A DNA stretch of 64,000 nucleotides from Cotesia glomerata (GCF_020080835.1 NC_058160.1:4715515-4779514), one strand, 5' to 3'. Counted from the stretch's first letter, positions 25,779 through 64,000 are shown. Numbers and translations are program-made. The notes: a model not told the origin generated them from the sequence alone.

Positions 25779-28700
25779 TTTTTTTTTCAATGTGTAATTT
25801 TTTACTAAAAAAATAAAGTAAAAAAATTAAATTTTGTAAAATTTAAGTCCAAAAATAAATTTTACTACACTCATACATTATTTCCTTGATTAGATCATTA
25901 AAAAAATACCATCACGTAACCTAAAGTATCGATACTTTATTTTTTTAATTCCCCAGCGCTAATTCCGCCGCGAGTAAAAATAATCTAACCCGTTAAATTT
26001 TATTAGTGTCTTCTGACAGCCTATCCATTATCTATCAACTGTAACATTACATTCTAATAAAACCGTAGTCATTTCAGACGTCTTTATACCTTCCATTAGA
26101 AGTCCATAAAAAGTACACTCGAGTACGTTTCAGATCTAAATTAAAGCATTAGGTAATCCAAATGTCTGTACCTTTAGATCCGTTGATAAATAAATAAATA
26201 TAAAAATATCGAAGACCATAAACATAAAATAGCAGTAACTCGACAGTTGTATAAACTGCAGTTTAAGTGAGTATCTATTTTATAACATTTTAAAATTTTT
26301 TGCAATGCTTTTCTCGCATGGAAATAGGATGGATGTGCATTAATGAATACTGAGGGTAGATTATCGTGCCTTCCTCAGGTGTAAAACGTTGAGTTATTGA
26401 TTTCTCTGTTGGGTCACGTTACTACCTTCCGCCTCTACTGCCGCTGACTCCACTAACCCTCTAACCCCAACTGCTACCATTATATACAGATATGTATGTG
26501 TGTGTATTCTATGTACAACTAGGACTCTTGTTCTTGGCTGCAGAACCTGCGAAACAACCTGCACCCTACATAAATGTCTACATTATATTCCATCCAGCGT
26601 CCATCCGCTAGTTGTTAACAACACATAACATATGACATATATTATCGAGTATAGTAAATACATACGTACCAATAGTGAGTATTTGGCTGTTCAAAATTAA
26701 CCCTTTCTTCCTTTCCAATCATATTCAGTGTTCTATTTACCTGTTTTCCGATGGTTTGACACATGTGTAACCAAAGTCATATACATATGTATGCCTTGTA
26801 TCCACATATAACGCTTTGCATCAACGCCCGTTAAATTTGCATTTTCGATTTTCAAACGTCACATTCAATCTGAATTTACCGCGTCAAAAATTATTCACTT
26901 CGTGTCTTCTTTCACTTATTCTGCTTGACTGCGTTTGATTATCAGTGGTGGATTCAGTTCAAAAGAGAGGTTTTTACATTCTTGGATGATTTATTGTACA
27001 TGAATCTATGATGCCTGATTGGGTGATAAGTTTTTGTGACAAGAATTTTAAATGTTGTTTGAGTCACAATGCAGATTATTGAAAAGAACGTTATGGTCGA
27101 AAAATGTTTTTTTTTCTCTAAATTATTTATCAACTTTTTGCCAAAAATTGGAAAGTTGTTGGTTTCACTTTGATGTAAAAAAATGAAGTTTTGATTAGAT
27201 CTTGAGGCTTAAAGGCTCCAAAAAATTTATCTGAAGATTTTTATTTTATCTTTAAGGTGGTTCAAACGATTAAGACGTGCGACAAAACACTTTAAAGGGT
27301 CTATGTGACTTAGATCTGATTATATCTTAAAGCGAATCAGTCGACCGCCTTCAAAAATCTTTAAAAAATAAAAACTAGAAAATAATGTATGCTATGATTT
27401 TTTTGAGACAACTTTTCAATTTTTGACCAATTGACTCAAAATTTTTTATAAAGTTGTTTTGATTAAAAAATTGCGTTGAATATCGAATCCAAATAACGCG
27501 TTCAAAAGATATTGAAGTTTGAAAATTAAAAAAAAAGGTTGTAAGATCCAAAAGTGCGCGCCTCATAACGTTCATTCATTTTTTAAGAAAAAAATTGTGT
27601 AATTGATTAAAAAAAAAAAAATTATAATTAAGTAATTTCTTACAGAGTATTTTTTATTTTTTTTTTTTAAATATCAGCGCCCTTTTTTCTTGTCATATGC
27701 GCACGCAGTCTAAAAAAATCTAGCTTGATCAAGTGGCGCCATAGTTTTCACGTGACAAATAAGAAAAGTTCGTTTGGCTTTGTACGGTTGTATCGTAGAG
27801 AATTTTAATAAAAATTCAATTAAAAAAAAAATACATAAACTAGGCCACTAATATGAAATACGGACCCAGTTCATCGAATTCTTAAACTAATAAAGAAGGT
27901 CCGGTCTTGAAATATCAATTTGTTCGGGAGTAATCGTTGGTACATCCAAAATGGGGTGACATCCGGAAGTCCACGTAAAATTTTTTTCAAAACGTTTTTT
28001 TTTTTTTTTTCAAAATAGCAACATGAAATGATTTTAGAAAGTAAAAGGTGGTTTAATTTAAGTGTTTTTTCGGTGTACATCTACTTATATCATTGTATAA
28101 GTGTAATATGGTTGTGATAGAGGCTTTTAAAGATCACAAAATTGCTTGACCTTGACGAGTCAAGTATAAGGAACACCACACGCGCTTCGCGCTATGAGGC
28201 GTGCAAAATTGAGTTAAAAAATTTTGAAGGATAGTTTGCAAGCTCAACCATTTTTTTTATTGATACACTCTCTTTTATAGTGATGCTTAATTACTGTTTA
28301 TTGCTTTCCATTATCTCAATATTACAAACTGTCCAATAATTGGAAACCATTATCAGTTAGAGAACACTGACTCAAGTATTGGACCATCTAAATGGACACT
28401 CTAAATAATAACCATGTTCTACACTGAAAAAAAATTAACTTAATTTAAGATAATAATTTTTCGAGCCAGAGAACTTTGACGAGTTTTATTTTTTTGAATT
28501 AATAAATTATTGAATCAAATAAAATCAACCTAGACCAAAAAAAGTTTCTTACTTCTTTTTCATCTTAATCAAGACGATAAAATTTTTCAAAATGAATTTT
28601 TTGGTTCTCTTGAATCAAGTTAAATTTATTCCCAGTATATTATTTACTTAAAACGATCGATTTAATTATAAAAATGAAGTCTTACCTTTTCCAATATCAA

Positions 28701-29673
28701 TGAAATACGATTCCAGGGCATTGGTTTGATGAAAAATTCATTTTTTTATCTAGATTAAATTTTTTAGTCTACCTATTGAGTATTGTATTCTGCTGCGTGA
28801 AAAAAAATAGCTGAGCAATTGAATAGGAAAAATTGAATAACCTTTTTTTTAACTCAATACCAATATTTTTACTTTTTGTACTTCTATTCTGCTGGGGATT
28901 TTTATTGGATTTTTTCTAAAGATACAGAGATGACGGAAGTAGAAGTCTTGGTGAAAATAATTGTATAGAGAACTGTAATTCAGCGTCAAGGTAAATTCGT
29001 TGTCGAGTAAACGTTTAAAGTGTTAAGGTGGTTACTTCAGTCCTTTATCTGTTTTGTGAAACTCGAATATCAAGTTTATAAGTATCTCTAGTTATCTTTT
29101 TTTGTCGGAACTAGATTCGCGTAGGCGTCTCGTCTCTGTGAACGTGAACCCAAGAAAAGGTTACGGTTCAACACTTTGCAGTGTGTATGTCAAGTTTAAT
29201 CTCTATTTAATATTGTCAAGTTATGACTCTACTCCGAGTCAACGTCGTGCCAGAATTATTTTCCCTGGCTTTAGTTATAAATTTAAGTTGTGAATAACTT
29301 AACAACTTTCAAATGTACTCAACTCAATAATGAAAAACTTTTTTGTATAATTGTTTTGAAAATTTATATTTTATCTATTAATTATTTTAACTAAGTTTTA
29401 ATTATTTTAAATTTACATTCTGAAGAAAAACTTGAAATTTTTTTTTAATAACAAGTTTCTTATACCAATTTTAAATATTTTAATTCAATTAAATCAAATA
29501 TCTGAAAAAAAATACATTTTATGTAAGCTGTTTAATGAAAATAAAGTGAAAATTATCATATAAAATATTTATTGTACATATGTAAATTAAATTTCTTTAA
29601 ATAAAAAGGTGGTGTTGGATTTGCGGAGCTTTGTTGCTAGGGGTATTGTTAAGAAGATGGTGAAAGTAAACGC
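25779..29673. other. AT-rich intergenic sequence with element remnants
   Basis: Includes a GC-balanced block at 26330-26620 (no open frame) and a pair of mirrored GCGCGCCTCATA / TATGAGGCGTGC motifs (27553-27564 and 28193-28204) that may be ends of a decayed element. No gene seen. Confidence 0.45.
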
Positions 29674-31153
29674 TACACGGAGAGAAAAATTTTGCTATAG
29701 GAACTCTATAGTAGTTAGTTAGTTGTAAAAAGTTCCAGTAGGTTAACGTATTCTTATGGTAACAATACCGTTTGGCTCCTGCAACTCTACATCGTTGAGC
29801 TCTGAGAGCTAAACGTTATTTACCTCTCACAACTCTACAGGATCGTTCTGAGACTATAACAAATTTTTGGCAGTCTGCTTAGTAATTTTTTTTACGAATT
29901 AGCATTGATAATTTAATAAATAAATGCGGCAGAACAAATTTATATTGCCAACAATAATTGTATATGACAAATAAGAATAGTATTATAATAGAAATAAAAT
30001 AATAATAGAACTTATATTACAAATAAAAATTATTTGTAAAATAAAAATATGGTCGTCACAAAATTATCTTATTTTCTTAATTATATCAATAAATATTGGA
30101 CATAAAATCACTACCGTATATGCACAAGAAAAGATAAATAAACGAAAACAAATTTTATTTTGTGTTAAATGGAGTCTTTTTAATGTATTCCGATAACTTA
30201 TTACTTACACGGAAAAAAAAATTTCGTTCTGGTAACCTAACTATAGAGTTACCACAAGTATACAAAGTTTACTATTCGTTGTAGAGTTACAGTAACATAA
30301 TGTTATTTAGTTCTGATAACTCAATGTTGTTGAGCTCTCAGAGCTCTAGGGGATTGTTCTCAGAGCCAAACGGTATAGTTGGGAGCGCCCTACGTTGCGC
30401 AGTAGTGGAGTGCGCTGACATATTTCATAACCTTCTAAAATGACAAACAGAATTATTTTGTTACTCATCCATATTATTAAAAATATATGAGGACAATTAA
30501 GTTTCCAGTTTATTTATTTAAGAGAGTAGGTTTTTTTTTCGTCAAATTGAATTTCGTTAGAACAGTTTTGTAATTATGGTTTTTCAAGGTTTACTCACAG
30601 TGACTGTTAATTTAATTTATCAGTTGAATATATTGTGATACACGGAGAAAAAAATTTTTTACAAAACTTTTTACAACTAACTAATTACTATAGAGTTCCT
30701 ATAGCAAAATTTTTTTCTCCGTGTATCACAATATATTCAACTAATAAATTAAACTAACAGTCACTGCAAATGAACCTTGAAAAACCATAAATACAAAACT
30801 GTTCTAACGAAATTCAATTTGACAAAAAAAAAAACCTATTTCCTTAAATAAATAAACTGGAAACTTAATTGTCCTCATATATTTTTAATAATATGGATAA
30901 CAAAATAATTCTGTTTGTCATTTTAGAAGGTTATGAAATATGTCAGCGCACTCCACTACTGCGCAACGTAGGACGCTCCTAACTATACCGTTTGGCCCTG
31001 AGAACAATCCCGTAGAGCTCTGAGAGCTCGACAACATTGAGATCAGAACTAAATAACATTATGTTACTGTAACTCTACAACGAATAGTAAACTGTGTATA
31101 GTTGTGGTAACTCTACAGTTAGGTTACCAGAACGAAATTTTTTTTGCCGTGTA
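29674..31153 (+). mobile_element. TACACGG element, rearranged foldback copy
   Basis: 29674-30205 matches the left half of the complete copy. 30206-30638 is then the right half inverted, 30639-30725 a short self-complementary piece with both TACACGG ends, and 30726-31153 the right half in normal orientation. The two right halves form inverted arms of about 430 bp that look more than 90 percent identical by eye. Confidence 0.8.
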
Positions 31154-31485
31154 GGCATTACCAGAAGAGTAGATATTTTGTATTATAGATAGAAAAGTTA
31201 GCTTGACTCGAGAAAAAATTTTGTGATAAGGAAAACAAAAAAATTTCTTGAATTAGGAGAAAAACTTTTGAGATAAGATAAAATTCTGGGTTAAAAAAAA
31301 ATTTCTTGGCTCAAGAATTTTTGTTTTAGTCAAACTAATCTTTTTTTACCAGTGTAGGCATTATTATATGTTTAATTTTTTCTAAATATTTATACGTATT
31401 ATATTATATTATGTGACTAAAAACATTTAATCTTAATCTTAGGTTTTAATTTGCAATACTTGTATACAACATGACATTAGCTATT

Positions 31486-31665
31486 TTGTCAAAAAAAAAA
31501 AAAAAAAAAAAAAAAAATTGTTTTAGACTTTAATTTTATAAACAACACGCTTCTCACTGCATTCACACTCTTGTATAAACACATCATTAAATTTAAATGT
31601 CTGTAAATACTCGCTATAGGTAATTACCTTGTAAGGTATATATTAATAAATAAATAAATAAATAT
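31486..31665 (+). mobile_element. Retroelement 3' end
   Basis: A poly-A run (31490-31516), then GTAAATACTCGCTATAGGTAATTACCTTGTAAGGTATAT and (TAAA)n, a layout common for non-LTR retroelement tails. No reverse transcriptase is present. Confidence 0.45.
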
Positions 31666-33140
31666 TATATTATGTGCTGGTATAATAAAAAATTTATTTT
31701 TCACCCATTATATAATTTCAAATAATTCTTCAAATTATAAAAAAATCCTTGCTAAAAACTCGCTGAATGATTTAATTCTTCAAAATTATATATTTTAGTT
31801 TTTCTGGTCGAATTGATGTACTAAAAAATGTTTTTTGTTGCTAAAATTTAACAAGTTTACACAAAAAATCGACCCAAAGCATAAAAAAAAATCGAATTTT
31901 TTCAGAATACATCTATACAAATATTTTATTACAATAATTTTATCGAAAAAAAATGAATAAGAATTATTTTACTCTTGAGTAGTAAAAAAACTTTTCGACC
32001 CGACATTGATATAAATTGATATGTACGGATATCTTGTGAGACCGTAATTTTTTTCCAAGTTAAATATAACTGTCCCAGACAATATAGACCATCAAGTGTT
32101 CACTCCGAAAGTAAATAAACTCACAATAGCGTCTAAAAATAAGTAAACTAAGCTACTAGATGACAGCACAATCACGTTTCTCGTGAGTACTCGTCAGGCA
32201 TGGGGAGTATAATAATAAGAAAGAGGAAACATGACGTATTTGATAAGGTCGAGGTATATCTAAACAGATCTTCTCGAGCGTCTCTCTTAAATTCTTTTTC
32301 ACTTGCCTACCCCACTTGCGTTGTAATGATGTGTTTCTCGTAGCTGACTGGGCAGAAAATGATTGTAGTTTGTATGGCTGAATACCATGTGTGAGGACCA
32401 TTATCATCATACATGTTTTTGCCTTCATTAATTTCACGAATGTAATCGACTTGAAACGTTCAATTAGACGCAATATGTTTTCTTAATTAATTAAGGTTCT
32501 ACAAGTGATGAAAATTTAATTCGAATACTTGGTAGTAAAGACTTAGGGTATTTATGATCAAAATTTCTCAATCCTTTAATCTTTTCGATGTTGCTTCTAT
32601 GTTCAAGCAACACTCTTAAGCATAAATAACCACCAAGTAGCACCAGCTAACTAATTATTTCTTCCTAAGTTAGTGAAATCCATAGTTACATATACAAAGT
32701 ACTGAAGAAAGTGGTTATTTAGCCGCAAATTCACCAACTTTGTCAATAGACTATCCTTGCCTTAGACTAGCTTCTACTAAAATACATAGAAGCTAGAACT
32801 TTGAAGTGAGCTTCGGTGCATTAACACGAAAGTAAACAGAGGGGGTAGTGACCTCATGTTTATATTTCCTCAGTTGAAATTCATTAAGAATAAGACGATT
32901 ATATTATCTAGTATGTGATTTAACATATATCAATATCATGTTATTTTCCTTGGCTTAAACAATTAGAATATTTAAATTAGATTACTAAATCATAATGATG
33001 ATCTTATTGATACTATTTATTCCAATCGACTTTGGAACTGAATAAGAACGATGATAAAATTGATTATTGAAATATTATAGCGCTTATGGAAAAAGGGAAA
33101 GAATTATTGCATTTTATTTATTTTATTAAATATGCACTGA
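31666..33140. other. Intergenic sequence, nothing recognised
   Basis: The 32156-32473 block is less AT-rich and holds a 105-codon minus-strand frame without recognisable motifs or splice support; I treat it as chance. Confidence 0.45.
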
Positions 33141-33145
33141 AAAAA

Positions 33146-33390
33146 AATTAGGCTAGAAGTACCGTTTGTGGCCACTATACCGTTTGTGGCCATTTATTAC
33201 TTAAATAAATGATAAAAATGAATTTATACTAATAAACCATTACAAACTCGATTTGTTTTAATATAAATTTTTTAAAACTCAACAAAAATATGGTTATAAT
33301 ATTGTAATTTTTTATAAATTAATTCAAATGTTAACTGACCAAAAACGGTGTTCAAAAAGGTGGCCAAAAAGGTACTTCTACCCTAATTTG
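33146..33390. mobile_element. 245-bp inverted-repeat element
   Basis: AAATTAGGCTAGAAGTACCG at the left is mirrored by GGTACTTCTACCCTAATTT at the right, with a further GTGGCCAC-like module (GTTTGTGGCCA / TGGCCAAAAA) inside. A remnant lies at 18551-18612. Confidence 0.65.
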
Positions 33391-34431
33391 ATTTAACTTT
33401 CCTTGTACTCATCGAGAGAAACCATTCTATCTTTGTCGCACTCGCAACAGCAAAGCTATTGCAAATTCATGAATATTTTTAAACAAATGAAAATTTTGAA
33501 AAAAAAAAAAAACACTTTGTTAGGGAATAGATAATTAAATAATCTATCGAGTAGCAGAGAGTTTTTTCTAAAATTTTTCTTTGTTTAGGAGAGATTCACG
33601 AAGCTGTAATAACTGAGACCGGCTCGAAGAGGAAAAGTTTGGAATCAAGAAAATCATTTTGAAGAATTTCTTCATTTTTTTATCAAGAAAAATTCTTGAA
33701 CAAAGTAAAAATTATTTAAATCAAAAAAATTTGCTTTGTTCAAAATTTTTTCTGTTTTATCCAAAATAAAGATCTTAATTTGAAATTTTTTATCTTAAAT
33801 TAAGTAAATTTTTTATTAGTTTTTTTTTTCTTAAGATAATCTTTGCATTCAATAAGTTTAACAATGTAATTACTTTTTAAATAAATGTGTCTACTCAAAC
33901 TAAAGCCAAAAATATTCAATAATTAAAAAAATTAACATTATTTACTATTTGTGAAATAAATCTAAAACAGAGATTCTATTTCAAAATCTGTATTGAATGC
34001 AGAATTTTTTAAATTATAATGAATAAATTTGTGACTGACAGTACTATCTCCTATGACTCCTTAGTTTCCAACCACTGCTAGTAGAATTTTGACTTTTTTT
34101 AAAAATGTCTAAATTTGAATAATAATAATTGCGTTAAATATAAATGGTGTTAACAATCTTTAAAAGTGATATTAATTTTGTGTTATAAATTATAATATCG
34201 CCTTGTTACGAAGAATGAAGCTTTATAATAAAACCCTAAAAGTTCTAATATAGTGGTCTCATAAATATTTATCACGCATCTTCCTTAGATTTTTTCATTT
34301 TTGCACGCTAAGTCTTGAAAATTAATGACGATCTTTATCTTGATCAAGATACTGATCATACTGTTAAAAAATACGAAATTAATCTCTGAAAATAAGTTGG
34401 CAGCCATTTAAAATGGAGCATAGATTAATAT

Positions 34432-34910
34432 AATCCGAACAAAAACAGTTTCACTGTAAAAAAATCGCGCCAAGTCCACATTCATAAGACTATTAAGAAA
34501 AAAAAATTTGTTTTTTTCTTTACAAAAATATATAAAATAAAAAAATTAAAAAATCCAAGTAACCGATACGATTGTTTATGATTTTCGGAAATTAAAAAAA
34601 ATTTTGTTACAAATTTAAAAATTTAAAAAAGTTTGGAACGTATTTAGTGTGCGCGGTTGCAAAATTAAAAAAATTGAAATACACAATGACGCACACCAAG
34701 TACGTTCCAAAATTTTTTCTTAATTTTTAAATTTATAACAAAATTTTTTAATTTCCGAAAATCATAAACAATCATATCGGTTACTTGGATTTTTTAATTT
34801 TTTAATTTTATATCTTTTTGTAAAGAAAAAAGAAATTTTTTTTTCTTGATAGTCTTATGAACGTGGACTTGGCGCGATTTTTTTACAGTGAAACTGTTTT
34901 TGTTCGGATT
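34432..34910. mobile_element. 479-bp palindromic element
   Basis: AATCCGAACAAAAACAGTTTC and its complement GAAACTGTTTTTGTTCGGATT form the ends. Pairing continues through AAATCGCGCCAAGTCC, a poly-A/T section and TTGGAACGTA with GTGTGCGC/GCGCACAC-type modules almost to the centre, near 34671. It lies 636 bp downstream of the otoferlin stop codon. Confidence 0.85.
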
Positions 34911-35376
34911 TTAGTATTTTTTGTAATTATAATAAAAATTTACAATTGGTACCAACTTAATTAAATCTCGCGTTGGTTGCATTTTTTTATAGCAAACTAT
35001 CCCCTTGAATCTACAGTTTATGTAAAAATAATTCCAGCGCACCCTGGCGGGTGTAGATGCAAGCTGTGAAATATCTATTTTTAACTGTAGTTTCCCATCT
35101 TATGAAGGATTACTATGCATTCTCGAATTATTTAGTCTGTGGCAGATCACTTTGCCCATCGAAAAAAAAGTCAGGATCGAAATTTTTGCGTTGCTATAGT
35201 TTGTGCTGATTAAATTTAATAATTTCAAGTAGATTAATTGTTATAAGTGAATATAATTAATTAATAACAGTCAAATAAATTATGAATTACTGTTATAATA
35301 TACAATTTAGGAAAAAAAAGTACCGTAGAATTAAATAAAATTTTGCAACCTCAAAATACCGTTCTGCTTACAGTAA

Positions 35377-35447
35377 ACACAGTCGGTAGTCTGGCGCTCC
35401 GTTTACAGCAGATTTGAACGGAACTTGGCGCCAGATTCTACCGAATC
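35377..35447. repeat. Inverted repeat around TCTGGCGC
   Basis: GTAGTCTGGCGCTCCGTT is mirrored by GAACGGAACTTGGCGCCAGATTCTAC within about 70 bp, just beyond the otoferlin poly(A) site. May form a hairpin in read-through RNA. Confidence 0.55.
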
Positions 35448-35510
35448 TGTGGATAATTGAGGATAAAGTAAATAAAGCTGATGCAAATGTAGCTTATTAG
35501 GAAAATTAAA

Positions 35511-35520
35511 TTTATTTATT
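35511..35520 (-). terminator. Polyadenylation signal for otoferlin
   Basis: Two overlapping AATAAA hexamers occur on the minus strand (plus-strand TTTATTTATT), about 26-35 bp after the stop codon. If used, the 3' UTR would be only some 50-60 nt. AT-rich sequence yields such hexamers often, so position is the only support. Confidence 0.55.
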
Positions 35521-35545
35521 TAGTCAATTATTTGTACAAACTTCA

Positions 35546-61988
<26,443 letters not shown>

Positions 61989-62186
61989 CTATTTTTTAAA
62001 AACTATATTCTTAATTATTTCGAGAAGAAACATGTGGTGTAACATTTTTACACGATATTAAAAAAAATAAATAAATAAAAAGAACGACTTAATTAAAAGA
62101 AAAATATTCTTGATCCAAGAAAATTATTTTGAAGAGAATCAGTGGTTTTTGTACCTTAACAAATCCTATATATTCTATTAAATTTT

Positions 62187-62408
62187 TTCCCCTCCGGGCG
62201 TAAAGCGGCAACTTTAGCCCCGCTGCGCTAAACGAAGTTGCCGCTTTACGCCTCCGTCGAGGAAAAAAATAGTATACACTCCTCGGGAAGTAAATAAGAA
62301 AGCTTCAGATCACACGTAATTATTGGCCGAGGCGAAGCCTCGGCCAACAATTACATGTGATCTGAGACATTTCTTACTTTACTTCCCTAGGGATGTAATA
62401 TACTATTG
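62187..62408. repeat. Double-hairpin unit 1
   Basis: Hairpin a (62190-62262): CCTCCGGGCGTAAAGCGGCA pairs with TGCCGCTTTACGCCTCCG, apex CGCTGCGCT. Then AAAATAGTATAC leads into hairpin b (62268-62408), with about 65-bp arms, apex GGCGAAGCC, and closing TAATATACTATT. Strikingly GC-rich apices in AT-rich DNA. Confidence 0.85.
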
Positions 62409-62523
62409 TGTATTAGGATAATTTTTTGAAAAAATCAATTTTTTTTTTAATTTTATACTTTTGGTTCAAAAACAATTTTTTTCATTCAAAATAGGAAAAA
62501 AAAATTTTATTCTTTAATTTATT

Positions 62524-62752
62524 TTTCTCCCCTCCGGGCCGAAAGCGTCAATTTTCCGCCCGTTGCGCTAAATGAAAATGCCGCTTTCCGCCTCCGTCGA
62601 GGAGAAAAATAGTATTCTCACCACAGGCAGGAAATAAGAAAGCCTCAGATCACATGTTTGTCGACCTCGGCTTCGCCTCGGTCAAAAATTACATGTAATC
62701 TAAGACATTTCTTATTTTCCTGCCCTAAGTAAGAAAAATACTATTGAATAGT
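62524..62752. repeat. Double-hairpin unit 2
   Basis: Same plan as unit 1: CCTCCGGGCCGAAAGCG / CGCTTTCCGCCTCCG, apex CGTTGCGCT, then AATAGTATTC and an arm with apex CGGCTTCGCCTCGG, ending AAAATACTATT. The hairpin b arm differs at several positions but changes are partly compensated. Confidence 0.85.
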
Positions 62753-62769
62753 ATTATTAAATATTTTTT

Positions 62770-62992
62770 TTTGCCCTCCGGGCGGAAAGTGACAACTTTC
62801 GTCCCGCTGCGCTAAACTAAGTTGCCGCTTTCCGCCTTCGTCGGACAAAAAAATAGTATACAAACCTATGGCAGGAAAATAATAAATATCTCAGATCACA
62901 TGTTTGTTGACCTCGGCTTCGCCTCGGCCAACAATTACATGTGATCTGAGACATTTCTTACTTTACTTCCCTAGGTGTGTAATATACTATTC
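62770..62992. repeat. Double-hairpin unit 3
   Basis: GCCCTCCGGGCGGAAAGTGACA pairs with GTTGCCGCTTTCCGCCTTCG; apex CGCTGCGCT. Hairpin b runs from AATAGTATAC to TAATATACTATT, with apex CTCGGCTTCGCCTCGG. The right arm of hairpin b is almost identical to that of unit 1. Confidence 0.85.
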
Positions 62993-63175
62993 TTACTACG
63001 CCGGTCGAAAGTACGGGGTTCCCGCTGCGATTTCACGGCAGAAAGCCTTAGTTTTATGCCGCGTTCAAATCGCGCATGCGCTCTACGACGGGGAGCCGAA
63101 ATAATGTATTCATGCACTGACAACGAGACACGAGGCGACAGAAAGTCCGAAAGTCGGTAGTCGCCCTCACTCTAT
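62993..63175. other. GC-rich segment adjoining the hairpin array
   Basis: Starts ACTACGCCGGTCGAAAGTAC and includes CGCGCATGCGC and GGCGACAGAAAG. Two overlapping frames of 61-66 codons are open but carry no recognisable motif. CCGGTCGAAAGTAC recurs inverted at 63706-63719, so the segment may be one end of a larger element. Confidence 0.5.
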
Positions 63176-63600
63176 TACTTATGTTTATAAGCCTAACCTT
63201 ACTTGTGATTGTTATGAATGTATCTGTCTTGTTATGTGTCGATGATTTTAGGTTAAAACTAAGTTAATTAAAGAAAATAAATATTTATTTCAATGAAATG
63301 AGACCTATTAAATATTTAAATGACAAAAAAAACGAGAAATATTTTTTATTCTGATAGATATTTTCAAATAAATAAATTCATTATTGAACAAATAATTATT
63401 TGAAAAAATACACAAATTTTTTTCTTAATTTTTTTTTTTTCTATCCATTTTACGATTATTATTTCATTTTTCTATTTTTTTTTATTTTTAAAATCAGAGT
63501 TAATTTATAATATATTTATAATTTTAAATTTATTTAATTAAATTAAGATCTTTTCTCAAAAGAAAGTAGTAATATGATAGATTATAAATTAGTATCTTTA

Positions 63601-63900
63601 TTGACAGGTGTATTTGATGCCTGCCCCCCCGACCAGCAGCACTCGCTTCGCTCGTGCCGCAAATGTCGGGGGCAGGCATCAATTTTTTTCAACGCAATTT
63701 TTTGCGTACTTTCGACCGGATAGCAAGAAAACTAGTATACAGTACAAGGGCAGAAATTTGAGAGCCCCGAACTGCGCGCCATGATGCCCGAGGGGAAGCC
63801 TCGGACATCATGGCGCGCAGTGCAGGAATCTCAACTTTCTACCCTTGTAGTGTAATATACTATTATATTACACTACAAGTGTAGTATACTATTATTTTCA
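63601..63900. repeat. Distant relative of the double-hairpin unit
   Basis: Hairpin a: GATGCCTGCCCCCC pairs with TCGGGGGCAGGCATC, apex CTCGCTTCGCTCG. Hairpin b: ACTAGTATACAGTACAAGGG pairs with CCCTTGTAGTGTAATATACT through AACTGCGCGCCATGATG/CATCATGGCGCGCAGT, apex GGGGAAGCC. A further small TAGTATA palindrome follows. Same architecture, different stem sequence. Confidence 0.75.
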
Positions 63901-64000
63901 AAAGTGTTTTTGAAAATGAATTTTTTTTTTTTTCAAATTAAAAATAATTTTTTTAGAAAAGAAATAATTGCATCTGTTAACAAAACATATATCTATGTAA

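Noticed and set aside
32156..32473. 105-codon minus-strand frame
   Set aside because: No recognisable domain or splice context; length is within chance for a local less AT-rich patch.
62187..62992. CRISPR-like array
   Set aside because: Repeats are long double palindromes with no unique spacers of constant size, in an intron of an animal gene.
62904..63160. Overlapping 61-66-codon frames
   Set aside because: They run from the hairpin array into the GC-rich block with no motif, and look like products of GC content.

Overview
The window is very AT-rich, single-copy-poor eukaryotic DNA, dense with microsatellites, short inverted-repeat (MITE-like) elements and fragments of retroelements. Spliced exons with GT/AG borders, the repeat style and the one recognisable protein point to an arthropod nuclear genome, most likely an insect. 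A parasitoid wasp is my guess from repeat style, but the sequence does not prove it. No bacterial gene, operon, CRISPR array or intact transposase/reverse transcriptase was found.

One gene can be read with confidence. On the minus strand, ten exons between 61988 and 35546 splice in perfect phase (1755 nt) into the last 584 residues plus stop of a type-II ferlin, best matched to otoferlin. They encode the C2E domain, the C2F domain, the conserved ferlin segment after C2F (with a WWP motif), one transmembrane helix and a short tail ending in ILGA. Exons for the N-terminal C2 domains must lie beyond position 64000. Two long introns (about 7.6 and 7.9 kb) and the shorter ones are filled with repeats.

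Regions: 1-35500 is downstream of the gene and contains no convincing coding sequence. It holds two GC-richer islands, each with a TATA box and initiator at the right spacing (about 2315 and 8795), and four of the five copies of a roughly 0.7-1.5 kb element with an internal CA/TG microsatellite. It also holds a tRNA-derived composite SINE inserted in one of those copies, a 307-bp insertion with 16-bp target duplications and a hammerhead-ribozyme-like core (16858-17196), a foldback complex at 29674-31153, and a 479-bp palindrome at 34432-34910. 35546-61988 is the otoferlin 3' half. Its introns carry a nearly perfect 731-bp palindrome flanked by TTAA (47699-48429), a nested pair of elements (43472-44934) and several terminal-inverted-repeat elements. 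62187-63900 lies in the next intron upstream. It carries three tandem copies, and one distant relative, of an unusual GC-rich double-hairpin unit unlike the AT-rich surroundings; this is the strongest candidate for something undescribed.

The gene works as a membrane-anchored calcium sensor or vesicle-fusion factor. The remaining sequence is mobile-element debris, some of which would be transcribed inside the otoferlin pre-mRNA as long hairpins.
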